Shown one piece after another: positions 9,418 through 16,957 of a stretch of 50,631 bases of DNA; position 1 is the first letter of the stretch; each line of letters opens with the position of its first letter. The position numbers and the translations under genes were made by a program. This DNA comes from an uncultured Clostridia bacterium (GTDB taxonomy: Bacteria; Bacillota; Clostridia; Christensenellales; Borkfalkiaceae): positions 1 through 50,631 of the forward strand of contig CAMWIW010000013.1 of NCBI GenBank assembly GCA_947174415.1, read 5' to 3'. The notes under the pieces were generated by a model. That model was not told the origin of the DNA, made no database searches, and was given only the letters and a program-made list of their open reading frames with translations.

Positions 9418-10329
9418 TTAATTTAAAGCTACCGTGCCAATGATATCTTTGACGGACTTTTCACCGTGGCTATCAAGCCACGAATTCATTTCCTTGACTA
9501 TTCTCGGCATAGCGTAAGGGTCAGCAAAATTCGCAGTTCCTACCTGCACCGCCTTTGCCCCCGCCATCATAAACTCGATTGCGTCTTCGCCCGTCATTAT
9601 TCCGCCCATTCCTATTACAGGGACTTTAACGGCGTTTGATGCTTCGTATACCATTCTTACGGCAATGGGCTTAATCCCTGCACCCGAAACGCCGCCCGTA
9701 TTGTTCGCGATAACAGGTTTTCGTTTTTCCAAATCGATTACCATACCCGTAAATGTGTTTACAAGTGATATGCAGTCTGCCCCGCCGTCTTCCGCCGATT
9801 TGGCGTTAACGGATATACTTTCTACGTTTGGAGACAGCTTGACAATGAGAGAAGTTTTTTTAAGATTTTGTTTGGAAATTTGCGTTACTTCGAGGATACT
9901 ATGGGGTCTAATACCGAAAGCCATACCCCCTGCCCTTACGTTGGGACAGGAAATATTCAATTCTACCATATCGACAATTCCGTCTAATTTTGCGCAGATT
10001 GCGCCGTAATCTTCAAGCGTTTTACCCGCTACGTTGGCAATTATTACGACGCCCTTTTCTTTTAAAAACGGCAAGTCGCATTTTATGAAGTGCTCAACTC
10101 CGGGGTTTTGCAGACCGACGGCGTTCAAAATGACACTCGTACCCTCTGCTATTCGGGGCACAGGATTTCCGAGTCGCGACTCTAAGGTCATACCCTTAGT
10201 ACTTATGCCACCAACTAATGATAAATCGTAAAGTTCGTTGAATTCTCTTCCAAATCCAACCGTTCCGCTTGCTCCGATTACGGGGTTTTTAAATTTAACT
10301 CCGCATATTTCAACTTCGAGATTTGCCAT
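9418..10329 (-). CDS. pyrD: dihydroorotate dehydrogenase, class 1B catalytic subunit
   Basis: It oxidises dihydroorotate to orotate using FMN and passes the electrons to the PyrK subunit and NAD. The product has 303 residues in a TIM barrel. The active-site loop with the catalytic Cys is ELNISCPNVRAGG (about 125-137). NNTGGVSGAGIKP and PVIGMGGIMTGEDA bind the FMN phosphate. A Cys base and the presence of pyrK identify class 1B. The gene ends just before copy 2 of the hairpin family and follows the membrane-protein gene by 3 nt. Confidence 0.97.
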   Translation of the reverse strand: MANLEVEICGVKFKNPVIGASGTVGFGREFNELYDLSLVGGISTKGMTLESRLGNPVPRIAEGTSVILNAVGLQNPGVEHFIKCDLPFLKEKGVVIIANVAGKTLEDYGAICAKLDGIVDMVELNISCPNVRAGGMAFGIRPHSILEVTQISKQNLKKTSLIVKLSPNVESISVNAKSAEDGGADCISLVNTFTGMVIDLEKRKPVIANNTGGVSGAGIKPIAVRMVYEASNAVKVPVIGMGGIMTGEDAIEFMMAGAKAVQVGTANFADPYAMPRIVKEMNSWLDSHGEKSVKDIIGTVALN

Positions 10330-10332
10330 AAA

Positions 10333-10839
10333 TTAACCTTTTTCGTCCTCTTGAACGGGGTCTTCCTCCGATTTTTTCTCCGCGATATGCTTTTGCATTT
10401 CCTCTATTGCGATATATTGCGCTTTAAGAGCTGTTATATTTGAAACGACGTTGCCTACGCCCTCTACGAACGGCAGCTTGTATTCAGTGTGATTAACCGA
10501 AATTATCAACTTTCCGTAATTGGCAATCGCACCGTCTATACCTGCACTGCGTGAGCTGCAATAATCCACCTCAGACGGCGAACAAATTAAACCGTTCCAG
10601 AAATAGAACTTACCTTCTTTGAAAGTGATATACACTTTCGGTTTTTTTGTGATATATACAGTCCAGACTATGCCCGTTCCCACACAAACGAGCCCCACGA
10701 CGAGAGCAACAGCCCCGAAGAGAATTTCGTCTGCTATCAGTGCAAAAATGCCGAACAGACAAAAAATTGCACCGCAGACAATGATTATAATATACGCTGC
10801 CAACATAGTCTTTTTTGTTTTAGCAATTTCAGTTTCCAT
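10333..10839 (-). CDS. membrane protein of unknown function inside the pyr operon
   Basis: This 168-residue protein has two membrane helices in its first 66 residues. A soluble segment follows with alternating strands (KVYITFKEGKFYFWNG, KLIISVNHTEYKLPF), which could be a small PH-like domain. It ends in an acidic tail. It lies between pyrK and pyrD with close spacing on both sides, so it is transcribed with them. No pyrimidine-pathway family of this kind is known to me, and its role is unknown. Confidence 0.8.
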   Translation of the reverse strand: METEIAKTKKTMLAAYIIIIVCGAIFCLFGIFALIADEILFGAVALVVGLVCVGTGIVWTVYITKKPKVYITFKEGKFYFWNGLICSPSEVDYCSSRSAGIDGAIANYGKLIISVNHTEYKLPFVEGVGNVVSNITALKAQYIAIEEMQKHIAEKKSEEDPVQEDEKG

Positions 10840-10852
10840 ATAAATAAACTTC

Positions 10853-11605
10853 CTACAACTCCACTTTTTTTATGTTAAACACAGGTCCGTCCTTGCAGAC
10901 GCGGGCGTTTCCGCCGTCAGCCGTCTTGCACACGCAGACAAGGCAAGCGCCTATGCCGCACCCCATTCTTTCTTCCAACGAAACGAAGCAAGGCGTTTCA
11001 ATTCCTCTTTCGTCAAGCTCACGCTTTAACGCTTTAAGCATTACAGGCGGACCGCAAGAAATAATTGCGTCAACTTTCGGGTTATCCTTTAAAAACGCCT
11101 GCACCGCGTTACCCTTATCGCCAAAGCTCCCGTCGTCGGTTGTAACAGTGAGTTTTTTGCAAACGTCGAACTCATCAAGAAGGCACACCGCCGCTTTGTT
11201 TCGGAAACCGATATAACAATAAAAATCTTTATCCTTATTGTCCCGCAGCGTTGCGATAAGGGGGAAAACACCGACGCCGCCGCCCACGACGGCAACCGAC
11301 CTGTATTCGGATAAATCGAAATAATTGCCGAGGGGTAGTAGAACTTTGAGTTTATCCCCCGCCTTTGCTTCGGTCAATTTTTTCGTACCCTTGCCCTTAA
11401 CCTGATAACAAAGGGACAAATCCGTTCCGTCTAATTTACAAACGCCGAGAGGACGGCGCAGCAATAAAGAGTTATCACCCGTTGCAAGGTTGACGAACTG
11501 CCCGCCGTGAATTTCTTCCGTGTGCTCAGGCAACGTCAAAGTTATCATAAAGATATTTTCCGCAACTGGGCGGTTATCCTTTACGGTTGAAAGAAAATCC
11601 TTCAT
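10853..11605 (-). CDS. pyrK: dihydroorotate dehydrogenase electron-transfer subunit
   Basis: It carries electrons from PyrD to NAD through FAD and a [2Fe-2S] cluster. The product has 250 residues from the ATG at 11605 (GAGGT upstream); upstream in-frame codons come from hairpin copy 3. FAD is bound through LLRRPLGVC, NAD through VAVVGGGVGVFPLIA. The cluster ligands are the C-terminal Cys residues in EERMGCGIGACLVCVC and ARVCKDGPVF. It is full length and paired with class 1B pyrD. Confidence 0.96.
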   Translation of the reverse strand: MKDFLSTVKDNRPVAENIFMITLTLPEHTEEIHGGQFVNLATGDNSLLLRRPLGVCKLDGTDLSLCYQVKGKGTKKLTEAKAGDKLKVLLPLGNYFDLSEYRSVAVVGGGVGVFPLIATLRDNKDKDFYCYIGFRNKAAVCLLDEFDVCKKLTVTTDDGSFGDKGNAVQAFLKDNPKVDAIISCGPPVMLKALKRELDERGIETPCFVSLEERMGCGIGACLVCVCKTADGGNARVCKDGPVFNIKKVEL

Positions 11606-11628
11606 TTTAACCTCATTTTTTTCAATAG

Positions 11629-11658
11629 ACCCCCATATATGCTTGAAATAACGAGGGT
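11629..11658 (-). repeat. pyr intercistronic hairpin, copy 3 (pyrF-pyrK)
   Basis: The minus strand reads ACCCTC, loop GTTATTTCAAGCATATAT, GGGGGT. One stem position is U-G where copy 2 has C-G, so pairing is kept despite a base change. Confidence 0.6.
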
Positions 11659-11668
11659 TTTTCAATTT

Positions 11669-12583
11669 TTATTTTCCCATTTTTCCGATAGCTTCGGATA
11701 GGTCTTTTTGCATATCGAGACACGCAGCACGGGCGGCTTTTGCGTAATTTAAGCCCGCATATTTTGCGTCCTTGTATGCGCAGATTATTCCGCGGGAAGA
11801 GTTAACTACACCGCCCAAACCGTTACCGTCAAAGCAGACTTTAAGCATATTGGCACTTCCTCCCTGTGCGCCGTAACCGGGGATTAAAAAGAAAGTGTGC
11901 GGAAGTTGTTCTCTTAACCTTTCCGCCTCTTCGGGGTGTGTTGCGCCGACGACTGCGCCGACTTCGGAATAACCGTAATTACCCACACATTCCTTGCCCC
12001 AAGCGGAAACAAGTTCACCCATTTGCTCGTATATGTATTTTCCGTTTTCAAGCTTTAAATTCTGCAATTCTCCGCTTGACGGGTTGGAAGTTTTTACGAG
12101 GACGAAAATAGATTTATCGTGCGAATTTATATCTTCCACGAAGGGCTTTATTCCGTCAAAGCCCAAATAGCCATTGACGGTAAGCATATCGGCTTTAAAC
12201 GCTCTTACCGCCCTTCCGTTCAAGGAAGTTTCGCCAAGATATGCTTTCGAATAGCAGCCCGCTGTCGAACCTATATCGTTGCGCTTGCAGTCGGCAATAA
12301 CGATAAGCCCCTTTTCTTTGGCGTAATTTACCGTCCTTTCAAACGCGCGTATGCCCGCAGTACCGTACATTTCGTAATAGGCAATTTGAACCTTTACCGA
12401 CGGAACTATATCGTAAATTTCATCGATTATATTTTTATTAAACTCGAATATTGCGTCGGACACCTCGTCAAAGTTGGTTACGCCTCTTTTCATTTCTTCG
12501 GGTAGATAATCAAAGCTCGTGTCAAGCCCGACGCAAGTGGGGTTTTGAAGTTCTATAATTTTTTCTATAAGCGTGTCAATCAT
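11669..12583 (-). CDS. pyrF: orotidine-5'-phosphate decarboxylase, long (type 2) form
   Basis: It converts OMP to UMP, the last step of de novo synthesis. At 304 residues it belongs to the longer subfamily rather than the approximately 230-residue form. Substrate contacts include PTCVGLDTSFDYLP near the N-terminus. The catalytic Asp-x-Lys-x2-Asp is IADCKRNDIGST (about 96-107). It follows pyrC with a 3-nt gap. Confidence 0.97.
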   Translation of the reverse strand: MIDTLIEKIIELQNPTCVGLDTSFDYLPEEMKRGVTNFDEVSDAIFEFNKNIIDEIYDIVPSVKVQIAYYEMYGTAGIRAFERTVNYAKEKGLIVIADCKRNDIGSTAGCYSKAYLGETSLNGRAVRAFKADMLTVNGYLGFDGIKPFVEDINSHDKSIFVLVKTSNPSSGELQNLKLENGKYIYEQMGELVSAWGKECVGNYGYSEVGAVVGATHPEEAERLREQLPHTFFLIPGYGAQGGSANMLKVCFDGNGLGGVVNSSRGIICAYKDAKYAGLNYAKAARAACLDMQKDLSEAIGKMGK

Positions 12584-12586
12584 ATT

Positions 12587-13852
12587 TTACCTCTTAAATT
12601 TAATTTGTCCGTCAACAATCGTGCAGAGCACTTCGCCGTATACCTCGAAACCGTTAAACGGCGTGTTCTTTCCTTTGGAAAGAAACTTTGCGCTGTCGAT
12701 TACGAATTTTTTATTCAAATCGACTATTGCAAGGTCGGCAACCGCACCTTCCTTTATCTCACCGCCGTCAAGATTGAGTATTTTTGCGGGAGCTGCGCTC
12801 ATTCTGTAAGAGAGCTCTGCAAGGCTCAAAGCACCCGTTTTAACAAGGTAAGTATAACTTAAAGCAAAGCTCGTTTCTATCCCGCTTATTCCGAAAGCGG
12901 CAATGTTGTATTCAACTTGCTTGTCCTTTACGGAATGGGGAGCGTGGTCGGTTACTATGCAATCCAAAGTGCCGTCCTTCAAGCCCGCGATAATAGCTTT
13001 TTTGTCCCTTTCTTCGCGAACGGGCGGGTTAACCTTTGTATTCGTGTCGTAGGTAGTTATTATATCGTCGGTGAGAATAAAGTAATGCGGACAAGTTTCA
13101 GCCGTAACTTTAACGCCGCGCGCTTTGGCGCTCCTTATGATTTCCACACCGCTGTAAGTCGAAACGTGGCAAATATGAACGGGAACGTTCAAGCTTTCCG
13201 AAAGGGCAATTTCACGCGCAATCATAATATCCTCTGCGGCACGGAGGCTGCCCTTTAAACCCGTTAAGGTAGAATTATACCCCTCGTTTACCACGCCGCC
13301 GTCTACGAGGTACTTATCCTCGCAGTGGCAAAGACACTTTAAGCCGAAGTCGTTTGCGTATTCCATTGCAAGGCGCATAAGCTGGGAATTTTCAACCGAT
13401 TTTCCGTCGTCGCTCAATGCAACCACGCCCGCCGACTTCATTTTACCGATATCGGATAAACTTTCACCGTTTTCGCCTTTCGTAATAGAGCCGATGGGGT
13501 GAATTTTGCACAGTCCGACTTCGTCGGCGCGGTGTTTGATATAGGTTGCAACCACTGCGTTGTCGCAAACGGGGTTAGTGTTCGGCATGCAGCAAACCTG
13601 AGTAACGCCGCCCGCAACCGCTGCCTTAGAGCCGCTTTCGATATCTTCTTTTCCCTCGAACCCCGGTTCGCGCAGATGAACGTGCATATCGATTAAGCCC
13701 GCAATAACGTGCTTGCCGCTTGCGTCGATTGTTTTGCACTTTTCGTCGATGGAAGGGGCGATTTTCTCAATAGTTTTGCCGTCTATGAGTAAATCAGCCT
13801 TTATTTCACCGTTTGGGGTAACGACAGTGCCGTTCTTTATAAGAAGCTTCAT
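12587..13852 (-). CDS. pyrC: dihydroorotase
   Basis: It closes carbamoyl aspartate into dihydroorotate. This 421-residue class I enzyme is an amidohydrolase barrel: the zinc His pair and substrate Arg are in GLIDMHVHLREPG (about 52-64), further ligand His residues are in CHCED and HICHVST, and the catalytic Asp is in VTDHAPHS. Its start overlaps pyrB by 4 nt. Confidence 0.97.
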   Translation of the reverse strand: MKLLIKNGTVVTPNGEIKADLLIDGKTIEKIAPSIDEKCKTIDASGKHVIAGLIDMHVHLREPGFEGKEDIESGSKAAVAGGVTQVCCMPNTNPVCDNAVVATYIKHRADEVGLCKIHPIGSITKGENGESLSDIGKMKSAGVVALSDDGKSVENSQLMRLAMEYANDFGLKCLCHCEDKYLVDGGVVNEGYNSTLTGLKGSLRAAEDIMIAREIALSESLNVPVHICHVSTYSGVEIIRSAKARGVKVTAETCPHYFILTDDIITTYDTNTKVNPPVREERDKKAIIAGLKDGTLDCIVTDHAPHSVKDKQVEYNIAAFGISGIETSFALSYTYLVKTGALSLAELSYRMSAAPAKILNLDGGEIKEGAVADLAIVDLNKKFVIDSAKFLSKGKNTPFNGFEVYGEVLCTIVDGQIKFKR

Positions 13853-14778
13853 AAATTTGCCTCCCTGTATTCGTTAAACAGTTTTAAAAGTGCCATTCTT
13901 ACGGCTACGCCGTTAGTTACTTGCTCTAAAATAACGCTCTTTTCACCGTCGATAACCTGAGGAGTGAGCTCGACGCCCCTGTTTACAGGTCCGGGGTGAA
14001 GAACCAAAACGCCCTTTTTAGCGTTCTTTAAAAGACCGTCGTTTACCCCGTAATAGCGCGAATATTCAGAAAGCGAAGGAAAAAGCCCGCCGTTCTGACG
14101 TTCAAGCTGAATTCTCAGCCCCATAACGGCGTCCGCACCCTCGATAGCCTCTTCTCGGCTCTTGCAGACGTGCGCGCCAAGCTTGTCAAGTTCTTTGGGT
14201 ATCATTGTTGCGGGTGCGTACATATACACTTCTGCGCCCAATTTTCTAAGCCCGAAGAGGTTACTCATTGCGACGCGGCTGTGCTTTATATCACCCAAAA
14301 TGGCGACCTTCAAGCCCTCGATTTTACCAAACTTTTCCCTAAGAGTGCAAATATCCAACAGGGCTTGGGTGGGATGCTCGTGCATACCGTCGCCGCCGTT
14401 TAAAACGCTTGCTTTAACGTTTTGCGCAAGAAGCTTGGGCGCGCCCGCTATTTGGTGTCTAATTACGATAAAATCGACTTGCATTGCGTCGAGGTTTTTA
14501 CCCGTATCGATAAGCGTTTCACCCTTCTGAACGGAGCTTGTTGCTACCGAAATGTTCACTTCGCTTGCGCCCAAGTACTTTGCGGCAAGCTCGAAAGAAG
14601 AGCGGGTTCTCGTGCTGTTTTCGTAAAAAAGCGTAACCAAAGCCTTGCCTTTAAGCAGGTCGGAGTGTTTTTTGTCGGACAAAATCAGCTTTTTCATTTC
14701 TTTTGCGGTATCTAAAATTTCGTAAATTTCTTCTACCGACAAATCTTTTAAACCCAAAAGGTCCTTACGTTTTAACAT
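13849..14778 (-). CDS. pyrB: aspartate carbamoyltransferase, catalytic chain
   Basis: It joins carbamoyl phosphate and aspartate. The product has 309 residues. The carbamoyl-phosphate loop is FYENSTRTRSSFELAAK (about 51-67), with HPTQALLD and LHPGPVNRGVE further on. No pyrI regulatory chain is nearby, so allosteric control by CTP is unlikely. It is the first structural gene of the operon, placed after an attenuator-like leader. Confidence 0.98.
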   Translation of the reverse strand: MLKRKDLLGLKDLSVEEIYEILDTAKEMKKLILSDKKHSDLLKGKALVTLFYENSTRTRSSFELAAKYLGASEVNISVATSSVQKGETLIDTGKNLDAMQVDFIVIRHQIAGAPKLLAQNVKASVLNGGDGMHEHPTQALLDICTLREKFGKIEGLKVAILGDIKHSRVAMSNLFGLRKLGAEVYMYAPATMIPKELDKLGAHVCKSREEAIEGADAVMGLRIQLERQNGGLFPSLSEYSRYYGVNDGLLKNAKKGVLVLHPGPVNRGVELTPQVIDGEKSVILEQVTNGVAVRMALLKLFNEYREANL

Positions 14779-14813
14779 CTTTTTACCCTTTTAAATTTTT
14801 TGACAGAAAAAAA

Positions 14814-14856
14814 GCGGCAAAGACGCTATTTTAAATCAAATAGCTTCCAAACCGCC
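14814..14856 (-). terminator. pyr operon attenuator hairpin
   Basis: On the minus strand GGCGG...GCTATTT pairs with AAATAGC...GCCGC and is followed by seven T residues and CTG, an intrinsic terminator lying between the promoter and pyrB. It begins about 9 nt after the stop codon of a short leader ORF, so a ribosome finishing that ORF would cover its 5' arm. No PyrR-binding loop was recognised. Confidence 0.7.
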
Positions 14857-14864
14857 ACGAGTGA

Positions 14865-14915
14865 TTATCTTCTTTTTACGGGAAAAAACTTCCATTTTTT
14901 CAAAATAAATATCAT
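14865..14915 (-). CDS. putative pyr leader peptide (16 aa)
   Basis: The sequence is MIFILKKWKFFPVKRR, then TAA. It is encoded in the untranslated leader of pyrB between the promoter and the attenuator hairpin. The codons for Phe-Phe-Pro span a U6C3 run in the RNA, similar to the U-rich pause region of the E. coli pyrBI leader. The Shine-Dalgarno site is weak (AAGG about 14 nt upstream). Function is inferred from layout. Confidence 0.5.
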   Translation of the reverse strand: MIFILKKWKFFPVKRR

Positions 14916-14944
14916 GTTTATCTTCTGCCTTTATTCTCCGTTTG

Positions 14945-14974
14945 ATTATATCATACTTTACTTTTAAAAGTAAA
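14945..14974 (-). promoter_or_regulatory. pyr operon promoter
   Basis: TTTACT (14969-14974) and a perfect TATAAT (14945-14950) are spaced 18 bp. The -35 box lies inside a short palindrome (CTTTTAAAAG). Transcription would start near 14938, giving a leader of about 160 nt before pyrB. Confidence 0.7.
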
Positions 14975-14979
14975 GCGTT

Positions 14980-15678
14980 TTAAAGTATTCTTTGCAACGT
15001 AAAATCGACTTTATCGCATGAAGTGAGCACGTATTCAATACCGCTTTTTACCGTACGGAAAGGAAAAAACGCCTCTCCGTGGATATGTCCGAAAACCACT
15101 TTATCAGCCTTGTACTCTTCGAAAAGAGAAGTAAATTCTGTTGCGGGAGAAGTTTTCGAGAAGGGCGGATAATGTATCATAACGATTAATTTGTCGCCCT
15201 CTTCACGGACCTTTTCAACCTCTTTAAAGCAAAGCTTGAACCGCTCCGCTTCACGCTTATACAGTCTTTCGTCGGTGTCTGAATAATCGCTGCTGCCGGG
15301 GCAAGTCCACCCGCGCGAACCGCAAATTATGACGTTATCGAACTTAACGCAATCGTTTTGCAAAAAGAAAAAAGTACCGTCGGGGGCGGCGCGGCGAAGC
15401 TTGGTAATACCGTTCCACCAAAAGTCGTGATTGCCGCGGATAAAGACCTTTCTGCCTCGCAATTCTTTCAGGGACTCGAGGTCGTAAAGTCCCTCTTCCA
15501 AAGTCGTTCCCCAACTTATATCGCCTGCGATTAAAACTATATCTTCGTCGGATAAAACCTTTTTCCGCCAGTCGGATTTAATTTTTTCAAAGTGATTTTC
15601 CCACCCGCTGCCAAAGACGTCCATGGGCTTATCAGAAAGCCCCGAAAGATGCAAATCACTTATCGAAAATACGTTCAT
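14980..15678 (-). CDS. calcineurin-like metallophosphoesterase
   Basis: The product has 232 residues from the ATG at 15678; the longer frame has no translation signal. The binuclear metal motifs are in order: SISDLHLSG (5-13), IAGDISWG, IRGNHDFWW, MIHYPP and FGHIHGE. It belongs to the small stand-alone YfcE/MPPED-like group; the substrate is unknown. The -10 TATAAT lies 6 bp before the ATG, so the mRNA is probably leaderless. It reads in the same direction as the pyr operon but is separated from it by the pyr promoter. Confidence 0.92.
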   Translation of the reverse strand: MNVFSISDLHLSGLSDKPMDVFGSGWENHFEKIKSDWRKKVLSDEDIVLIAGDISWGTTLEEGLYDLESLKELRGRKVFIRGNHDFWWNGITKLRRAAPDGTFFFLQNDCVKFDNVIICGSRGWTCPGSSDYSDTDERLYKREAERFKLCFKEVEKVREEGDKLIVMIHYPPFSKTSPATEFTSLFEEYKADKVVFGHIHGEAFFPFRTVKSGIEYVLTSCDKVDFTLQRIL

Positions 15679-15684
15679 AGTTAA

Positions 15685-15713
15685 ATTATAGCATTTAACT
15701 TTAAATATTTCAA
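15685..15713 (-). promoter_or_regulatory. leaderless-type promoter of the metallophosphoesterase
   Basis: TTGAAA (15708-15713), 17-bp spacer, TATAAT (15685-15690), then 6 bp to the ATG. Transcription is expected to start at or within a base of the A of ATG. Confidence 0.65.
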
Positions 15714-15806
15714 GCAGTTTGATTATTTTACGAAAACAGGCTGTTTTTGCCCGAAAAACAGCCAATTATGTGTGGCATAGTACTATGAAAATGATTAAAA
15801 ACACAA

Positions 15807-15833
15807 CTTTCCCCTCAAAAAACGAGGGGAAAG
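15807..15833. terminator. terminator-like hairpin after the Cys-rich protein gene
   Basis: The stem CTTTCCCCTC pairs with GAGGGGAAAG around an A-rich loop; a T-rich stretch follows on the minus strand. It lies about 75 bp beyond the stop at 15908. The DNA between has no convincing ORF. Confidence 0.6.
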
Positions 15834-15907
15834 CGTAGGAGAAATTAAATTTTAAGCCTGACCTTTTAAAAGCAAAGAAAAGGCTGATTTAAAGAAATTT
15901 TGAGCAC

Positions 15908-16564
15908 TTATTGCTTAGAGCAAACTTTACCTTGCGGGTACAAAGGAAGCTCGAAGAACCCTGCGCACACCTCTTGCGAGTAATCCTGTGCGGGCGGGAT
16001 TGCGCAGTAACCGTAGCTGGGAACTAAAATTTCCACGTCGATGGCTACCTTTAAAATTACGGTAAGGCAAGCGTTGACGCTGAAAGTGTTCGTGTCGGAA
16101 ACAAACCTTCCCTCCGCACAAACTGCGGAAACTTCGCTGGTTACTTTATAGGGCATAATAGAGGGCGCGGGTACGAATAACAGAACGTCCTCTGTAACGC
16201 TTATGGACGATTGAGCAACACCCTCCACTCCGTTTGCGTCGGTATAAAGAACTTCTATGGGAATACTCACGGTTGCCTGCACTCTTGCGCAGCCGGGCTT
16301 ATCGTGGACGCGCTCCACGTTAAGGCTTGTGATATTACCCGTTGACGAAGTAGACCTTGCGCTTATGAAAGTCAAAGGGTATGTAGGGTCTGCGGGAACG
16401 TTGCCCTCAAGCGTGAGCGAATAGTTTTCAATCTGAATCTGCTTAATGCAGGCATCAAAAATCTTTTGTGCCTGTATGCACACTTTCTCACACATTCCGT
16501 TAAGGGGATTGCCACTTATCGTACCGGGACATTTGTCCGATTGAAAGTTGGAAAAAAATGACAT
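15908..16564 (-). CDS. Cys-rich protein of unknown function, possibly spore-associated
   Basis: This 218-residue protein has no signal peptide. Cys residues are spread along it (CPG near the start, CEKVC, CIKQ, CARV, CAEG, CLTV, CAIPP, CAGF, CSKQ). The middle is rich in beta strands with Ser/Thr/Val. This composition is common in clostridial coat-associated proteins. Its neighbours are a LysM protein and a SpoVB-like flippase, which also point to sporulation. The role is inference and I do not recognise a named family. Confidence 0.75.
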   Translation of the reverse strand: MSFFSNFQSDKCPGTISGNPLNGMCEKVCIQAQKIFDACIKQIQIENYSLTLEGNVPADPTYPLTFISARSTSSTGNITSLNVERVHDKPGCARVQATVSIPIEVLYTDANGVEGVAQSSISVTEDVLLFVPAPSIMPYKVTSEVSAVCAEGRFVSDTNTFSVNACLTVILKVAIDVEILVPSYGYCAIPPAQDYSQEVCAGFFELPLYPQGKVCSKQ

Positions 16565-16608
16565 TTTAACCTCCGTTTTTAGTCGTTAATTTATTATATG
16601 CTCACGCA

Positions 16609-16899
16609 CTATTTTTTGCACGGCACAAACAGCTTGCACGAGGGATAAAGGGGCTTTGAAAAGTTCAGTCTTTTCAGCTCCTCCGCAGACACGCCGAACT
16701 TAAGGGATACGGAATTGTAATTTTCCAAAGGCTTACAGGTATAAACCTCCATTTCCTCCCCTATTTCCGCAATAGCCCCGCAAAAGAAGTTTTTTATCGG
16801 GATACGGAAAGCGGCTTCAACCTCCGATTTGGTCTGCCCGCGTTTGACCCTGAAATATTTGCTTCTGTCCGTAACGAGCGTAAACATTTGGTATATCAT
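16609..16899 (-). CDS. small protein with one or two LysM-like domains
   Basis: The frame is open from 16968, but that start would overlap the divergent gene at 16958, so an internal ATG (16899, or 16887) is more likely, giving 92-96 residues. YFRVKRGQTKSEVEAAFRIP and YNSVSLKFGVSAEELKRLNF fit the LysM pattern: a Gly/Asp turn, a helix, then Asn/Leu before a final strand. LysM binds glycan, and small LysM proteins such as SafA and YaaH are common in spore coats. It precedes the Cys-rich gene by 44 nt on the same strand. Confidence 0.72.
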   Translation of the reverse strand: MIYQMFTLVTDRSKYFRVKRGQTKSEVEAAFRIPIKNFFCGAIAEIGEEMEVYTCKPLENYNSVSLKFGVSAEELKRLNFSKPLYPSCKLFVPCKK

Positions 16900-16920
16900 A
16901 CGCAAATAAAAGATAAATTG

Positions 16921-16950
16921 TTCATAATCTTCGGATGAATTTTGTAGAAT
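16921..16950 (+). promoter_or_regulatory. leaderless-type promoter of the flippase gene
   Basis: TTCATA (16921-16926), 18-bp spacer, TAGAAT (16945-16950), 7 bp to the ATG. The -35 match is weak. Confidence 0.5.
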
Positions 16951-16957
16951 ATTGTTG

